In this document: positions 19,727 to 27,727 of the stretch, piece by piece
Layout of the letters: the number at the start of each line of letters is the position of its first letter
Numbering within the stretch: position 1 is the first letter of the stretch
NCBI RefSeq assembly: GCF_012562605.1
Contig: NZ_CP046224.1
Span: forward strand, 452,928 to 516,927
Length of the DNA: 64,000 nucleotides
Origin: Enterobacteriaceae endosymbiont of Plateumaris sericea
Lineage (GTDB): Bacteria; Pseudomonadota; Gammaproteobacteria; Enterobacterales; Enterobacteriaceae
Direction: 5' to 3'
Notes under the pieces: generated by a model
The model's input: only the letters and a program-made list of their open reading frames with translations
Database searches by the model: none
Told to the model about the DNA's origin: nothing
Translations under genes and position numbers: made by a program

Positions 19727-20584
19727 TTAATTAAATTTTTTATATATAGCATAATATAACATGATTAATCCTATAAATACCATTGGAAAAGATAATATTT
19801 GACCCATAGTTATATAATTATAAAAAAAACCTAATTGTATGTCAGGTTCTCTAAAAAATTCTACAAAAATACGTAACATACCATAAAATAATAAAAACAT
19901 ACTAGTATTATAACCTAATAGTTTATTTTTAGAATAATTTATATTTAAAATAATAAATAATACTATTCCTTCTAAAAAAAATTCATAAATTTGTGATGGA
20001 TGTCTAGGTAAATTACCATATTTTATAAATAAGTTTATAAAATTTTTATGATTTTGAATATAAATTAAATCTGATTGGGTTGAATTAGGAAATAACATCG
20101 CCCATGGAATACTAATAGTAACTCTTCCCCATAATTCACCATTAATAAAATTTCCTATTCTTCCCATACCTAATCCAAAAGGAATTAACGGAGTAATAAA
20201 ATCTGTTAATTCTAAAAATTTTTTTTTATAAAAGATAGAATATGTAAAAATAACTAAAATAGCACCAATTAATCCTCCATGAAAAGACATACCTCCTTCT
20301 TTAAATTTAATCAATGATATAGGATTAATTAAAAAATATTTTAAATTATAAAATAATATATATCCTATTCTACCACCTAATAAAAGACCAATAAAAGATA
20401 AATAAAATAAATTTTCATTTTCTTTATTTGTCCAATTTGAACTATGATAAAATTTTAGTTTTGATATATTTATTATAAATAAAAAACTAATTACATACAT
20501 TAAACTATACCAATAAATATCAATTTTACCTATTGTAATAGCAATTGGATTAATTTTTGGAAAAAATAAATATTTTATGTTCAT
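19727..20584 (-). CDS. lgt: Prolipoprotein diacylglyceryl transferase
   Basis: Inner-membrane enzyme that attaches diacylglycerol from phosphatidylglycerol to the lipobox cysteine, the first step of lipoprotein maturation. At 285 aa (E. coli 291) with about seven membrane helices. The Lgt signature GRIGNFINGELWGR (~residues 141-154), HGGLIGAI (~residues 98-105) and HPSQIYE are all present, and the start ATG is clear. thyA, usually beside lgt, is absent. It is divergent from mutH with only 66 bp between, most of it a palindrome. Confidence 0.97.
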   Translation of the reverse strand: MNIKYLFFPKINPIAITIGKIDIYWYSLMYVISFLFIINISKLKFYHSSNWTNKENENLFYLSFIGLLLGGRIGYILFYNLKYFLINPISLIKFKEGGMSFHGGLIGAILVIFTYSIFYKKKFLELTDFITPLIPFGLGMGRIGNFINGELWGRVTISIPWAMLFPNSTQSDLIYIQNHKNFINLFIKYGNLPRHPSQIYEFFLEGIVLFIILNINYSKNKLLGYNTSMFLLFYGMLRIFVEFFREPDIQLGFFYNYITMGQILSFPMVFIGLIMLYYAIYKKFN

Positions 20585-20591
20585 TTTATTA

Positions 20592-20632
20592 TAAAAAATA
20601 ATATTATATACTATATATAATATTATTTTTTA
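20592..20632. repeat. 41-bp near-perfect palindrome between lgt and mutH
   Basis: Arms of 19 bp at 20592-20610 and 20614-20632 are exact complements around a 3-nt centre (CTA). It fills almost the whole gap between two divergent start codons (20584 and 20651), ending just before the mutH ribosome site AATAGG. Because both genes start here, it is not an ordinary terminator. A role in supercoil absorption, protein binding or 5' mRNA structure is possible; none is shown. Confidence 0.7.
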
Positions 20633-20650
20633 ATAGGTACAATATATTAT

Positions 20651-21331
20651 ATGAATATAAATAGAATTTTTTCTAATAATATTAATAGTGAAAAAATATT
20701 ATTTTTAAGAGCATCATTAATAACAGGTCATTATTTAATAAATATTGCAAAATGGTTAAATTATAATATTCCAGTTAATTTAAATAAAGATAAAGGATGG
20801 ATAGGTAAATTAATTGAATTATATTTATTAGGTATTAAACCAAAAAACACATTTAATCAAGATATACCTCAAATAGGCATAGAAATTAAAACTATTCCTA
20901 TAGATGAACAAGGAAATATTATTAATGATACTTTTATATGTTCTTTTCCTTTAATAAATAAAAAAATTTTTATTTGGAATAAAAGTAAATTATATAATAA
21001 ATTATCTAAAATTTTATGGATACCTATTATAACAAAAAATAAAAATACTCCTTTGGGAATGAGATTAATAGGTAAACCAATTATATGGAAACCTTCAAAA
21101 AAAGATTATAAAAACTTATATAATGATTGGGTTGGATTAATAACATTATTTATTTCTGGTAATATTGAAAATATAAATTATTATAATGGTACTATTTTAG
21201 TAGTAAAAACAAAATCTAAAAAAAATAAATTTATTAAAATTATAAATAAAGATAAAAATATTATTTTGACTACACCTAGAGCTTTTTATTTTAAAAAAAA
21301 ATTTACAAAGTTATTATTTATGAATTCATAA
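20651..21331 (+). CDS. mutH: DNA mismatch repair endonuclease MutH
   Basis: Nicks the unmethylated strand at hemimethylated GATC after activation by MutS/MutL. At 226 aa (E. coli 229). The D-(x)6-E-x-K active site typical of this family is complete: Asp71, Glu78 and Lys80 in QDIPQIGIEIKTIP. Further conserved blocks are GWIGKLIELYL, TTPRAFYFKKKFT and the LIGKPIIW region. The start ATG follows AATAGGT. MutH is only useful with MutS, MutL and Dam methylation, none of which lies in this window. It has no operon partner here. Confidence 0.96.
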   Translation: MNINRIFSNNINSEKILFLRASLITGHYLINIAKWLNYNIPVNLNKDKGWIGKLIELYLLGIKPKNTFNQDIPQIGIEIKTIPIDEQGNIINDTFICSFPLINKKIFIWNKSKLYNKLSKILWIPIITKNKNTPLGMRLIGKPIIWKPSKKDYKNLYNDWVGLITLFISGNIENINYYNGTILVVKTKSKKNKFIKIINKDKNIILTTPRAFYFKKKFTKLLFMNS

Positions 21332-21410
21332 ATAATAATTTTAAAATTAAGTTTTATATATTAAAATAGTATTTTCAATAAATTAGTTTATTTTATTATA
21401 TATAAATAAT

Positions 21411-21481
21411 ATTATTTCATATTTATTAATTATTTTTATGATAATATTTGTTATAAAAATATTAATAATATATGAAATAAT
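21411..21481. terminator. Candidate convergent terminator between mutH and lysA
   Basis: Perfect 12-bp arms at 21411-21422 and 21470-21481 (ATTATTTCATAT and complement) enclose 47 nt that can themselves pair partly. The interval 21332-21557 is otherwise empty A/T sequence between converging genes, where a terminator is expected. The long loop makes this a weak call. Confidence 0.4.
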
Positions 21482-21557
21482 TAAATTATTAATTTTTAAA
21501 ATATTATTTTTTTAGGAATTATATTTTAAATTAAAATAATTATTAATCTATTTTAAT

Positions 21558-22829
21558 TTAATATATTTCTAAATTAATTAATTCCTGTATTTTTTGATGA
21601 CGACGAATTTCTCTTGGAATACCATTTTCTATTAATATTTCTGGTATTAAAGGTCTACTATTATAATAAGATGACATAGATGCTCCATAAGCACCTGTAT
21701 CATGAAAAATTAAATAATCTCCAACATTAACATATGGTAATAAACAAAATGTTATTTCTCCTTTATCTGACTGTGTAAATATATCTCCTGCTTCACATAA
21801 AGGACCTGCAACTATAGCTTCTATTTTTGGTAAATATGACATATCTATACCTTTTGAAGAAATTACAGATATATAATGATAACTTCCATACATTGCAGGC
21901 CTCATAAAATCATTAAAACCAACATCAACTAAAATAAATCGTTTTTCTTTTATTTTTTTTATAGCACATATTTGGCAAATTAATATTCCTGATTCTGCTA
22001 CTAAAAATCTACCAGGTTCAATTTCTAATTTTATTTTTTTTTGTAAATGATTATTAATAATATTACGTGTATTATTCCATAATTTAAAATAGTGTTTTGT
22101 ATCAACACTTTTATCATATAATCTATAAGGAATAGATAAACCACCACCTGCAGATATTATCCTAATTTTAGGAAGATAAGGTTTTAATACATACTCAGTC
22201 ATAGCATTACATACTTTTTTTAAATGAGAATAATTAACACCTGAACCTATATGTATATGTATTCCTATTAACTTTAAATTATATTGATTTATAATTTCAA
22301 TTGACTTTTTTAAGTCTGTATGCCATATACCATGTTTACTATTTTCACCTCCAGTATTAGTTTTTTTACTATGTCCATGTCCAAATCCAGGATTGATACG
22401 TAACCAAATATTGTGATTTTTTTTAGATAATTTACCTAATTGATGTAACATATCTATTGAACCAACATTAACAGTAAGATTTAAATCTATAATACGTTTT
22501 AACGTGTTATATTCAAAAATATCTGCTGTAAAAATAATATCATCTTTATTTTTACTATTATAACCAGCTGCTAATGCTCTTTCTATTTCTCCTAAAGATA
22601 CTGCATCTACTTTTACACCTTCTTTTCTCATTAATTTTAATATATTAATATTAGAACATGCTTTTTGAGCAAATCTAATTGTATCAAATTTTTTCAATTG
22701 TAAAATACGTTTTTTTATAGTTTCTGCACAATACAACCAAATTGGAGAATTATATTTTTTTATAATAGAAAATATAGTTTTTGTTAAAAAACTATTTTTA
22801 TTATGATAAATATCAAATATTTGTGTCAT
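21558..22829 (-). CDS. lysA: Diaminopimelate decarboxylase
   Basis: PLP enzyme converting meso-diaminopimelate to L-lysine, the last step of lysine synthesis. At 423 aa (E. coli 420). The PLP lysine lies in FAQKACSNINIL (~residue 54). Other sites are the HIHIGSGVNY and SAGGGLSIPY phosphate-binding loops, EPGRFLVAESG, and CEAGDIFTQ with DTGAYGASMSSYYNSRP at the C-terminal active site. The divergent activator gene lysR, next to lysA in E. coli, is absent, so control must differ. The leader has an unusual hairpin and repeats (22830-22882). In a symbiont this gene is a likely nutritional asset, but lysine and DAP are also needed by the cell itself. Confidence 0.98.
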   Translation of the reverse strand: MTQIFDIYHNKNSFLTKTIFSIIKKYNSPIWLYCAETIKKRILQLKKFDTIRFAQKACSNINILKLMRKEGVKVDAVSLGEIERALAAGYNSKNKDDIIFTADIFEYNTLKRIIDLNLTVNVGSIDMLHQLGKLSKKNHNIWLRINPGFGHGHSKKTNTGGENSKHGIWHTDLKKSIEIINQYNLKLIGIHIHIGSGVNYSHLKKVCNAMTEYVLKPYLPKIRIISAGGGLSIPYRLYDKSVDTKHYFKLWNNTRNIINNHLQKKIKLEIEPGRFLVAESGILICQICAIKKIKEKRFILVDVGFNDFMRPAMYGSYHYISVISSKGIDMSYLPKIEAIVAGPLCEAGDIFTQSDKGEITFCLLPYVNVGDYLIFHDTGAYGASMSSYYNSRPLIPEILIENGIPREIRRHQKIQELINLEIY

Positions 22830-22882
22830 AATTACTATAACCTATAATATTTTAGTAATTTTTAATAAAATTAGTAATTTTT
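22830..22882 (-). promoter_or_regulatory. lysA leader: hairpin with ribosome site in its loop, plus a duplicated 12-mer
   Basis: Read in the lysA direction, AATTACTA (22860-22853) pairs with TAGTAATT (22837-22830), and the 3' arm ends one base before the ATG at 22829. The 15-nt loop carries ATAGGT, the only Shine-Dalgarno-like sequence. The 12-mer TTAGTAATTTTT (+ strand) occurs twice, at 22852-22863 and 22871-22882, so the arm can also be offered by a second copy. This arrangement could modulate translation; function is inference only. Confidence 0.4.
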
Positions 22883-22977
22883 TTAACTAAAATTTTTCAT
22901 ATATTTATATAAATATTTATAAATAATTTAATTAATAATATATTTTAAAAAAATATTATTCAATATATACAAAAATT

Positions 22978-23006
22978 TTTTATTATAATTATTAATTATA
23001 ATAAAA
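22978..23006. repeat. 29-bp near-perfect palindrome in the lysA/fau divergent interval
   Basis: Arms of 14 bp at 22978-22991 and 22993-23006 are exact complements around a single central T. It lies about 50 bp upstream of fau and 150 bp upstream of lysA, between genes transcribed away from each other, so it is unlikely to be a terminator of either. AT-only. Confidence 0.6.
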
Positions 23007-23055
23007 TAAATCATATAAAATTTAATTTTAATATATTATCTATAATACAATTTAT

Positions 23056-23637
23056 ATGCATAAAAAAATACTTCAACGAATAAAAATTCGTAATAAATAT
23101 AAAAAATTAAGAAAAAATATTTCTATTATAAATAAAAATATATTAGATAATATTATTACTAATAAAATATTAAATTTTATTTCATTTAAAAAAAATCAAA
23201 ATATAGGATTATTTATTTCTTCTTTAGGAGAAATAAATACAAATTTATTAATTAATAAATTATGGTTGCAAAATAAAATAGTTTATGTCCCTATTATAGA
23301 TCCATTTTTTGAAGGAAAATTATTCTTTTCTAAATATACTTCTAATACAATCTTAAAATTTAATAAATTTAATATATTAGAACCTAATATACAAAAAGAA
23401 TCTTTATTTTTAATAGATATATTAGATATAATAATAATTCCTATTGTATCATTTAATTCAGATCGTTATAGATTAGGTATGGGTGGTGGATATTATGATA
23501 GATTATTAATCAATAAATCAAATAATATTTTACCTATCGGTATAGCTTATGATTGTCAATTAAATAATGAATTTCCTATTTGTAATTGGGATATTTCATT
23601 ACCAGTAATTATTACACAATCTAAAATATGGTTATAA
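23056..23637 (+). CDS. fau: 5-formyltetrahydrofolate cyclo-ligase
   Basis: Converts 5-formyl-THF to 5,10-methenyl-THF with ATP, removing an inhibitory folate by-product (E. coli ygfA/fau, 182 aa; here 193 aa). Diagnostic features are the basic N-terminal helix (RIKIRNKYKKLRKN), IGLFISSLGEINT, and the C-terminal signature YRLGMGGGYYDRLL (~residues 139-152) followed by IGIAYDCQL and WDISLPVIITQSKIW. No Shine-Dalgarno is evident at the ATG. In E. coli the 6S RNA gene ssrS lies directly upstream; nothing resembling it is visible in 22830-23055. Confidence 0.95.
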   Translation: MHKKILQRIKIRNKYKKLRKNISIINKNILDNIITNKILNFISFKKNQNIGLFISSLGEINTNLLINKLWLQNKIVYVPIIDPFFEGKLFFSKYTSNTILKFNKFNILEPNIQKESLFLIDILDIIIIPIVSFNSDRYRLGMGGGYYDRLLINKSNNILPIGIAYDCQLNNEFPICNWDISLPVIITQSKIWL

Positions 23638-23667
23638 TTAAATTATAAAATATTAATATTTATTATG

Positions 23668-23690
23668 TTTAATTTAAATATTAAATTAAA
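23668..23690 (+). terminator. Hairpin downstream of fau
   Basis: Arms 23668-23677 and 23681-23690 give a 10-bp AT-only stem with a 3-nt loop, 31 bp after the fau stop. It is a plausible terminator by position; the absence of G/C pairs and of a clear U tract limits confidence. Confidence 0.4.
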
Positions 23691-23709
23691 TATAATTTGA
23701 TATAAAAAT

Positions 23710-23746
23710 AATAATGCATTATTGTATTAATTACTTATAGTAATTA
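23710..23746 (+). promoter_or_regulatory. Two adjacent small dyads upstream of ptsH
   Basis: A 14-bp perfect palindrome AATAATGCATTATT (23710-23723) is followed by an 8-bp stem TAATTACT/AGTAATTA (23728-23735 and 23739-23746). They lie in the 254-bp interval between fau and ptsH, 13 bp after a TTGATA that could be a -35 element (23697-23702). They could be operator-like sites for the pts operon or transcript 5' hairpins. In enteric bacteria this operon is under Cra, CRP and Mlc control; none of those consensus sites is evident here. Confidence 0.3.
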
Positions 23747-23891
23747 GTAGTTAAGATTATTAATATCTGTTATTTATAAAATTTTATAAAAATGAATTAT
23801 ATATAAAGTTCTTATTTATGAATAAATTTAACAATTTTTTTAATATATAAAATTTTAAAATAATAAATTAATTAAAAATTAGGGAAAAATA

Positions 23892-24146
23892 ATGTTTCAA
23901 AAAGAAATTATTATTAATAATGTTCATGGTTTACATATTCGTCCAGCAGCATTATTTGTAAAAGAAGCTAAATCTTTTATTTCAGATATAACAATTACAT
24001 CTAATGGAAAAACAGTTAATGCTAAAAGTTTATTTAAAATACAAACATTAGGAATGACTAAAGGAACTTCAATTATTTTGACAGCTTATGGAAAAGATGA
24101 AAAAGAAGCAATAGAACATTTAATAAAAATTATTAAAAAATTATAA
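23892..24146 (+). CDS. ptsH: Phosphocarrier protein HPr
   Basis: Carries phosphate from enzyme I to sugar-specific EIIA domains. At 84 aa (E. coli 85). The phosphorylated histidine is in NNVHGLHIRPAALFV (His15), with the Arg next to it in place, and the Ser46 region is kept as KSLFKIQTLGMTKGT. A good AGGGA ribosome site lies 8 bases upstream. It starts the ptsH-ptsI-crr cluster. The spacing to ptsI (153 bp) is long compared with E. coli (about 45 bp). Confidence 0.98.
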   Translation: MFQKEIIINNVHGLHIRPAALFVKEAKSFISDITITSNGKTVNAKSLFKIQTLGMTKGTSIILTAYGKDEKEAIEHLIKIIKKL

Positions 24147-24234
24147 TATAAATAATGATAAATTATATTTATAATAATATTATTAACAAAATAAATATAT
24201 AAATAATTTTATTAAATAATTAATTTTATATTTA

Positions 24235-24262
24235 AATAATATATTATTAAAATTAATAATAT
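24235..24262 (+). promoter_or_regulatory. Overlapping alternative hairpins in the ptsH-ptsI spacer
   Basis: A perfect 14-bp palindrome (24235-24248) overlaps a 9-bp stem formed by 24241-24249 with 24254-24262; the two pairings share the segment 24241-24248 and exclude each other. The ptsI ribosome site (AGAGGTAAA) follows at about 24290. Another 14-bp palindrome lies at 24172-24185. All are AT-only, so chance is a real alternative. Confidence 0.25.
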
Positions 24263-24299
24263 TTGATAAAAAATCATTAGATGATAATAGAGGTAAATT

Positions 24300-26012
24300 A
24301 TGATTTCAGGAATTTTAGCTTCTCCTGGTATTGCTTTTGGTAAAGCATTTTTATTAAAAGTAGATAATATTATTATTAATCATAATAAAATTGTGAATAA
24401 TCAAATAGAATTAGAAATTAAAAAATTTTTTGATGGACAAAAAAAATCAATAGAACAACTTAAATTAATTAAAAACACATCAATTAAAAAATTTAATAAT
24501 GAAAAAGAATCTATATTTGAAGGACATATTATACTTTTACAAGATGAAGAAATGATTAAAGAAGTTATTTCATTAATAAAAAATAATTTTTTATCAGCTG
24601 ATGCTGCTGTAAATTATGTAATAAAATCTCAAATACAATTATTAGAAAATCTTAAAGATGAATATTTAAAATCTAGAATAATTGATATTAAAGATATTGG
24701 TAGTCGTCTAATAAAAAATATTTTAGGTATCAATATTATTAATTTAAATGAAATAAAAGATAAAGTAATTTTAATTGCAAAAGATCTTACACCATCAGAA
24801 ACAGCTCAATTAAATTTACAAAAAATTTTAGGATTTATTACAGATTTTGGTAGTCAAACTTCTCATACAGCAATAATAGCTCGTTCTTTAGAAATACCGG
24901 CTATTGTAGGTACAGGAAATATTACTAGTAAAGTAAAAACAAATGATTATCTAATATTAGATAGTATTAATAATAATATATATATAAATCCTACAAATCA
25001 AATAATCAATAAAATTAAATTAATATATAATAAATATATTATTGAAAAAAATAAATTAATAAAATTAAGTAATTTACCAGCTGTAACTAAAGATAATATT
25101 AAGATTAAAATATGTGCTAATATTAGTTCATTAAAAGATTTAAATAATGCAAAAAAAAATGGTGCTGAAGGTATTGGTTTATATCGTACAGAATTTTTAT
25201 TTATGAATCGTAATTCTTTACCTTCAGAAGAAGAACAGTTTCATGCTTATAAAATAGTAGCAAAAAGTATGTATGGTAAATCTATTATTATTCGTACTAT
25301 GGATATAGGAGGTGATAAAGATATTCCTTATATGAATTTACCTAAAGAAAATAATCCTTTTTTAGGATGGAGAGCTATTAGAATAACTATGGATCGTAAA
25401 GAAATATTACATACACAATTGAGAGCTATTTTACGAGCATCAGTATTTGGAAAATTATGTATTATGTTTCCAATGATTATTTCTATTGAAGAAGTTTATT
25501 TTTTAAAAGATGAATTAAATTTTTTAAAAAAACAACTTCAAAATGAAAAAAAGGATTTTAATAAAAATATTCCAGTAGGAATTATGGTAGAAACTCCTGC
25601 ATCTGCTATTATTTCTAAATATTTAGCAAAAGAAATTGATTTTTTTAGTATAGGTACAAATGATTTAACTCAATATACATTAGCTGTAGATCGTGGTAAT
25701 GATTTAATTTCTCATTTATATAAACCTATATCTCCATCTATTTTTTATTTAATTAAAAAAGTTATTGATGCATCACATTCAGAAGGAAAATGGACTGGTA
25801 TGTGTGGTGAGTTAGCTAGTGATGAACGTGCTATTCCAATTTTATTGGGTATGGGTTTAGATGAATTCAGTATGAGTTCAACATTTATTCCTAAAATAAA
25901 AAATATTATTAGAAATATAGAAATGAATAAAGCAAAAATTTTAGCAGATAATATCTTATTACAACCTACTATTAAAGATATTAATAATCTTATATATGAA
26001 TTTAATAAATAA
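24300..26012 (+). CDS. ptsI: Phosphoenolpyruvate-protein phosphotransferase (enzyme I)
   Basis: Takes phosphate from PEP and passes it to HPr; soluble. At 570 aa (E. coli 575). The active histidine is in [21 protein letters not shown] (~residues 183-203). The PEP-binding barrel shows [64 protein letters not shown] and the catalytic Cys in GMCGELASD. The protein looks fully functional. AGAGGT stands ahead of the ATG. With ptsH and crr it forms the general PTS module; no membrane EIIBC gene is in the window. Confidence 0.98.
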   Translation: MISGILASPGIAFGKAFLLKVDNIIINHNKIVNNQIELEIKKFFDGQKKSIEQLKLIKNTSIKKFNNEKESIFEGHIILLQDEEMIKEVISLIKNNFLSADAAVNYVIKSQIQLLENLKDEYLKSRIIDIKDIGSRLIKNILGINIINLNEIKDKVILIAKDLTPSETAQLNLQKILGFITDFGSQTSHTAIIARSLEIPAIVGTGNITSKVKTNDYLILDSINNNIYINPTNQIINKIKLIYNKYIIEKNKLIKLSNLPAVTKDNIKIKICANISSLKDLNNAKKNGAEGIGLYRTEFLFMNRNSLPSEEEQFHAYKIVAKSMYGKSIIIRTMDIGGDKDIPYMNLPKENNPFLGWRAIRITMDRKEILHTQLRAILRASVFGKLCIMFPMIISIEEVYFLKDELNFLKKQLQNEKKDFNKNIPVGIMVETPASAIISKYLAKEIDFFSIGTNDLTQYTLAVDRGNDLISHLYKPISPSIFYLIKKVIDASHSEGKWTGMCGELASDERAIPILLGMGLDEFSMSSTFIPKIKNIIRNIEMNKAKILADNILLQPTIKDINNLIYEFNK

Positions 26013-26056
26013 TATTAATATATTTTATATAAATAAAATTTTTTAGGAGATAAAAA

Positions 26057-26575
26057 ATGAATTTTTTTTCTGATATTTTTCAAAAAATAAAAAAAAAAAT
26101 AATTAAAGAAACTACTACTATTAAAGTTTTAGCACCTATTTCTGGAGAAATAGTTGATATAACTACTGTTCCAGATTCTGTGTTTTCCGATAAAATTATA
26201 GGTGATGGGATTGCAATTAATCCTACAGGTAGTTTTCTTGTATCTCCAATAGATGGAAGAATTGGAAAAATTTTTGATACTAATCATGCTTTTTCTATTA
26301 TATCAAATAATGAAATAGAATTATTTGTACATTTTGGTATTGATACAATTAATTTAAAAGGAAAAGGATTTAAACGTATATTTAATTTAAAAGAAACAAA
26401 TATAATTAAAAAAGGAGACATAATTATTGAATTAGATTTGGATTATTTAATAAAAACAGCAAAATCAATACTAACTCCTGTTGTAATTTCTAATATTGAA
26501 GATATTAAAGAAATAAAAAAATATTCTGGTAAAGTTATTGCGGGTATTGATCCAGTACTTAAAATAACTAAATAA
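26057..26575 (+). CDS. crr: PTS glucose-specific EIIA component
   Basis: Phosphocarrier between HPr and glucose-type EIIBC, and in enteric bacteria a regulator of adenylate cyclase and permeases. At 172 aa (E. coli 169). Both active-site histidines are present: NHAFSI (His ~75-78) and ELFVHFGIDTINLKGKGF (His ~93). The N-terminus begins with the amphipathic helix MNFFSDIFQKIKKK. A strong AGGAG ribosome site lies 8 nt upstream. Its use depends on an EIIBC partner elsewhere (PtsG, or NagE/MurP-type). Confidence 0.97.
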   Translation: MNFFSDIFQKIKKKIIKETTTIKVLAPISGEIVDITTVPDSVFSDKIIGDGIAINPTGSFLVSPIDGRIGKIFDTNHAFSIISNNEIELFVHFGIDTINLKGKGFKRIFNLKETNIIKKGDIIIELDLDYLIKTAKSILTPVVISNIEDIKEIKKYSGKVIAGIDPVLKITK

Positions 26576-26985
26576 TAATATATATAAATTTTATTTTTTA
26601 AAATATTAAATATATTTTAGTATTGATTTAAAAATTTAATAGATAATTAAATAATTATTTAATATTAATAAAAATTTTTTATAGGAGTAAAATATAGATA
26701 ATTAATTTTAATAATTAAAATCTAATTTTTTAATAGTTAAATTTTAATTTTAAACAATCATATTATATATTAATTATATAACTAATTTTATAAATTTTAT
26801 TTTTTATAAAAAATTTTAAAATATAATCTATATTAAAGAAATTATATAGATAAAACTATCAAAATTTTATTTTGTATTGGTATATTATACGTTATAAAAA
26901 ATATAAGTAACATATATTTTAAAATATTAATTTTGTTAATTTTTAATATATAAATATTTTATTTTAATCATTTAATTTAAATTTA
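26576..26985. other. 410-bp non-coding interval between crr and yebC
   Basis: The genes on either side converge. No open frame, tRNA or recognisable pseudogene can be read. A sequence resembling a good ribosome site, ATAGGAGTAAAAT at 26681-26693, is followed only by stop-rich sequence, which suggests the eroded start of a lost + strand gene. The neighbour ruvC, which follows yebC in E. coli, is missing and could be the source of the decayed material at the yebC end, but no residual similarity is visible. Confidence 0.4.
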
Positions 26986-27711
26986 TTAAATATTAGCATT
27001 ATGATAAATTTCTTGTATATCATTATTTAATTTTAATAAATTTAAAAAATTTAATAATTTATTTTTTGTTAATATATCAATGTTTTTTTTAATTACAGGA
27101 ATCATAGTAAATTTAAATTTAACTGGTTTAATTAAGATTTTTTTTATTTCTAATAATATAATTTTATATTTTTCTTCATTAAAAATAACATCAATTATTT
27201 CATTATTAAAAATAATATCTTCAGCTTGTAATTTTTCAGCAATATCCATAATATTATCTAAATTATTTTTATGAAAAAATGATATTTTAAATTTTTTTTT
27301 AAACATATAAGAAACAGTACCACTATTTCCTAGACGATATCCTATTTTATTAAAAGTATTTCTTATTACAGAAACAGTTCTATTTTTATTGTTTGTAGTA
27401 CAATTGATCATTAATGCAATATTTCCAGGACCATAACCTTCATAAGAAATATTTGTTATATTAACTTGTGATATTTTTTTTTTATTTAATTTCCTAAATA
27501 ATATTTTTTCCATTGTAGATCTATTCATATTATATGATAAACCTTTTTCTATAACTAAACGTAATTTAGGATTATATTGTGGATCAATTGTTCCACCTAA
27601 CTTACTAGCAGTATTTAATTCTCTAGCAATTTTAGTAAAAATTTTATCTTTTTTTATATCTTGTGATGCTTTACGATAACGCATATTAGACCATTTACTA
27701 TGTCCAGCCAT
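26986..27711 (-). CDS. yebC: YebC/TACO1-family regulator, ribosome-associated
   Basis: Member of the broadly conserved YebC family, long annotated as a transcriptional regulator and more recently linked to translation of difficult (for example proline-rich) stretches. The frame runs to 27726, but family members begin MAGHSKW, so the start is the ATG at 27711, preceded by GAAGGAA; this gives 241 aa (E. coli 246). The conserved block MAGHSKWSNMRYRKASQDIKKDKIFTKIARE and ISYEGYGPGNIALMINC identify it. It lies 16 bp behind aspS and is co-transcribed with it, an arrangement close to that in E. coli. Confidence 0.96.
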   Translation of the reverse strand: MAGHSKWSNMRYRKASQDIKKDKIFTKIARELNTASKLGGTIDPQYNPKLRLVIEKGLSYNMNRSTMEKILFRKLNKKKISQVNITNISYEGYGPGNIALMINCTTNNKNRTVSVIRNTFNKIGYRLGNSGTVSYMFKKKFKISFFHKNNLDNIMDIAEKLQAEDIIFNNEIIDVIFNEEKYKIILLEIKKILIKPVKFKFTMIPVIKKNIDILTKNKLLNFLNLLKLNNDIQEIYHNANI

Positions 27712-27727
27712 AAAAAATTCCTTCATA

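Noticed and set aside
22830..23055. 6S RNA gene (ssrS) upstream of fau as in E. coli
   Set aside because: The interval is A/T-only apart from short dyads and lacks the G/C-bearing long hairpin and conserved bubble of 6S RNA.
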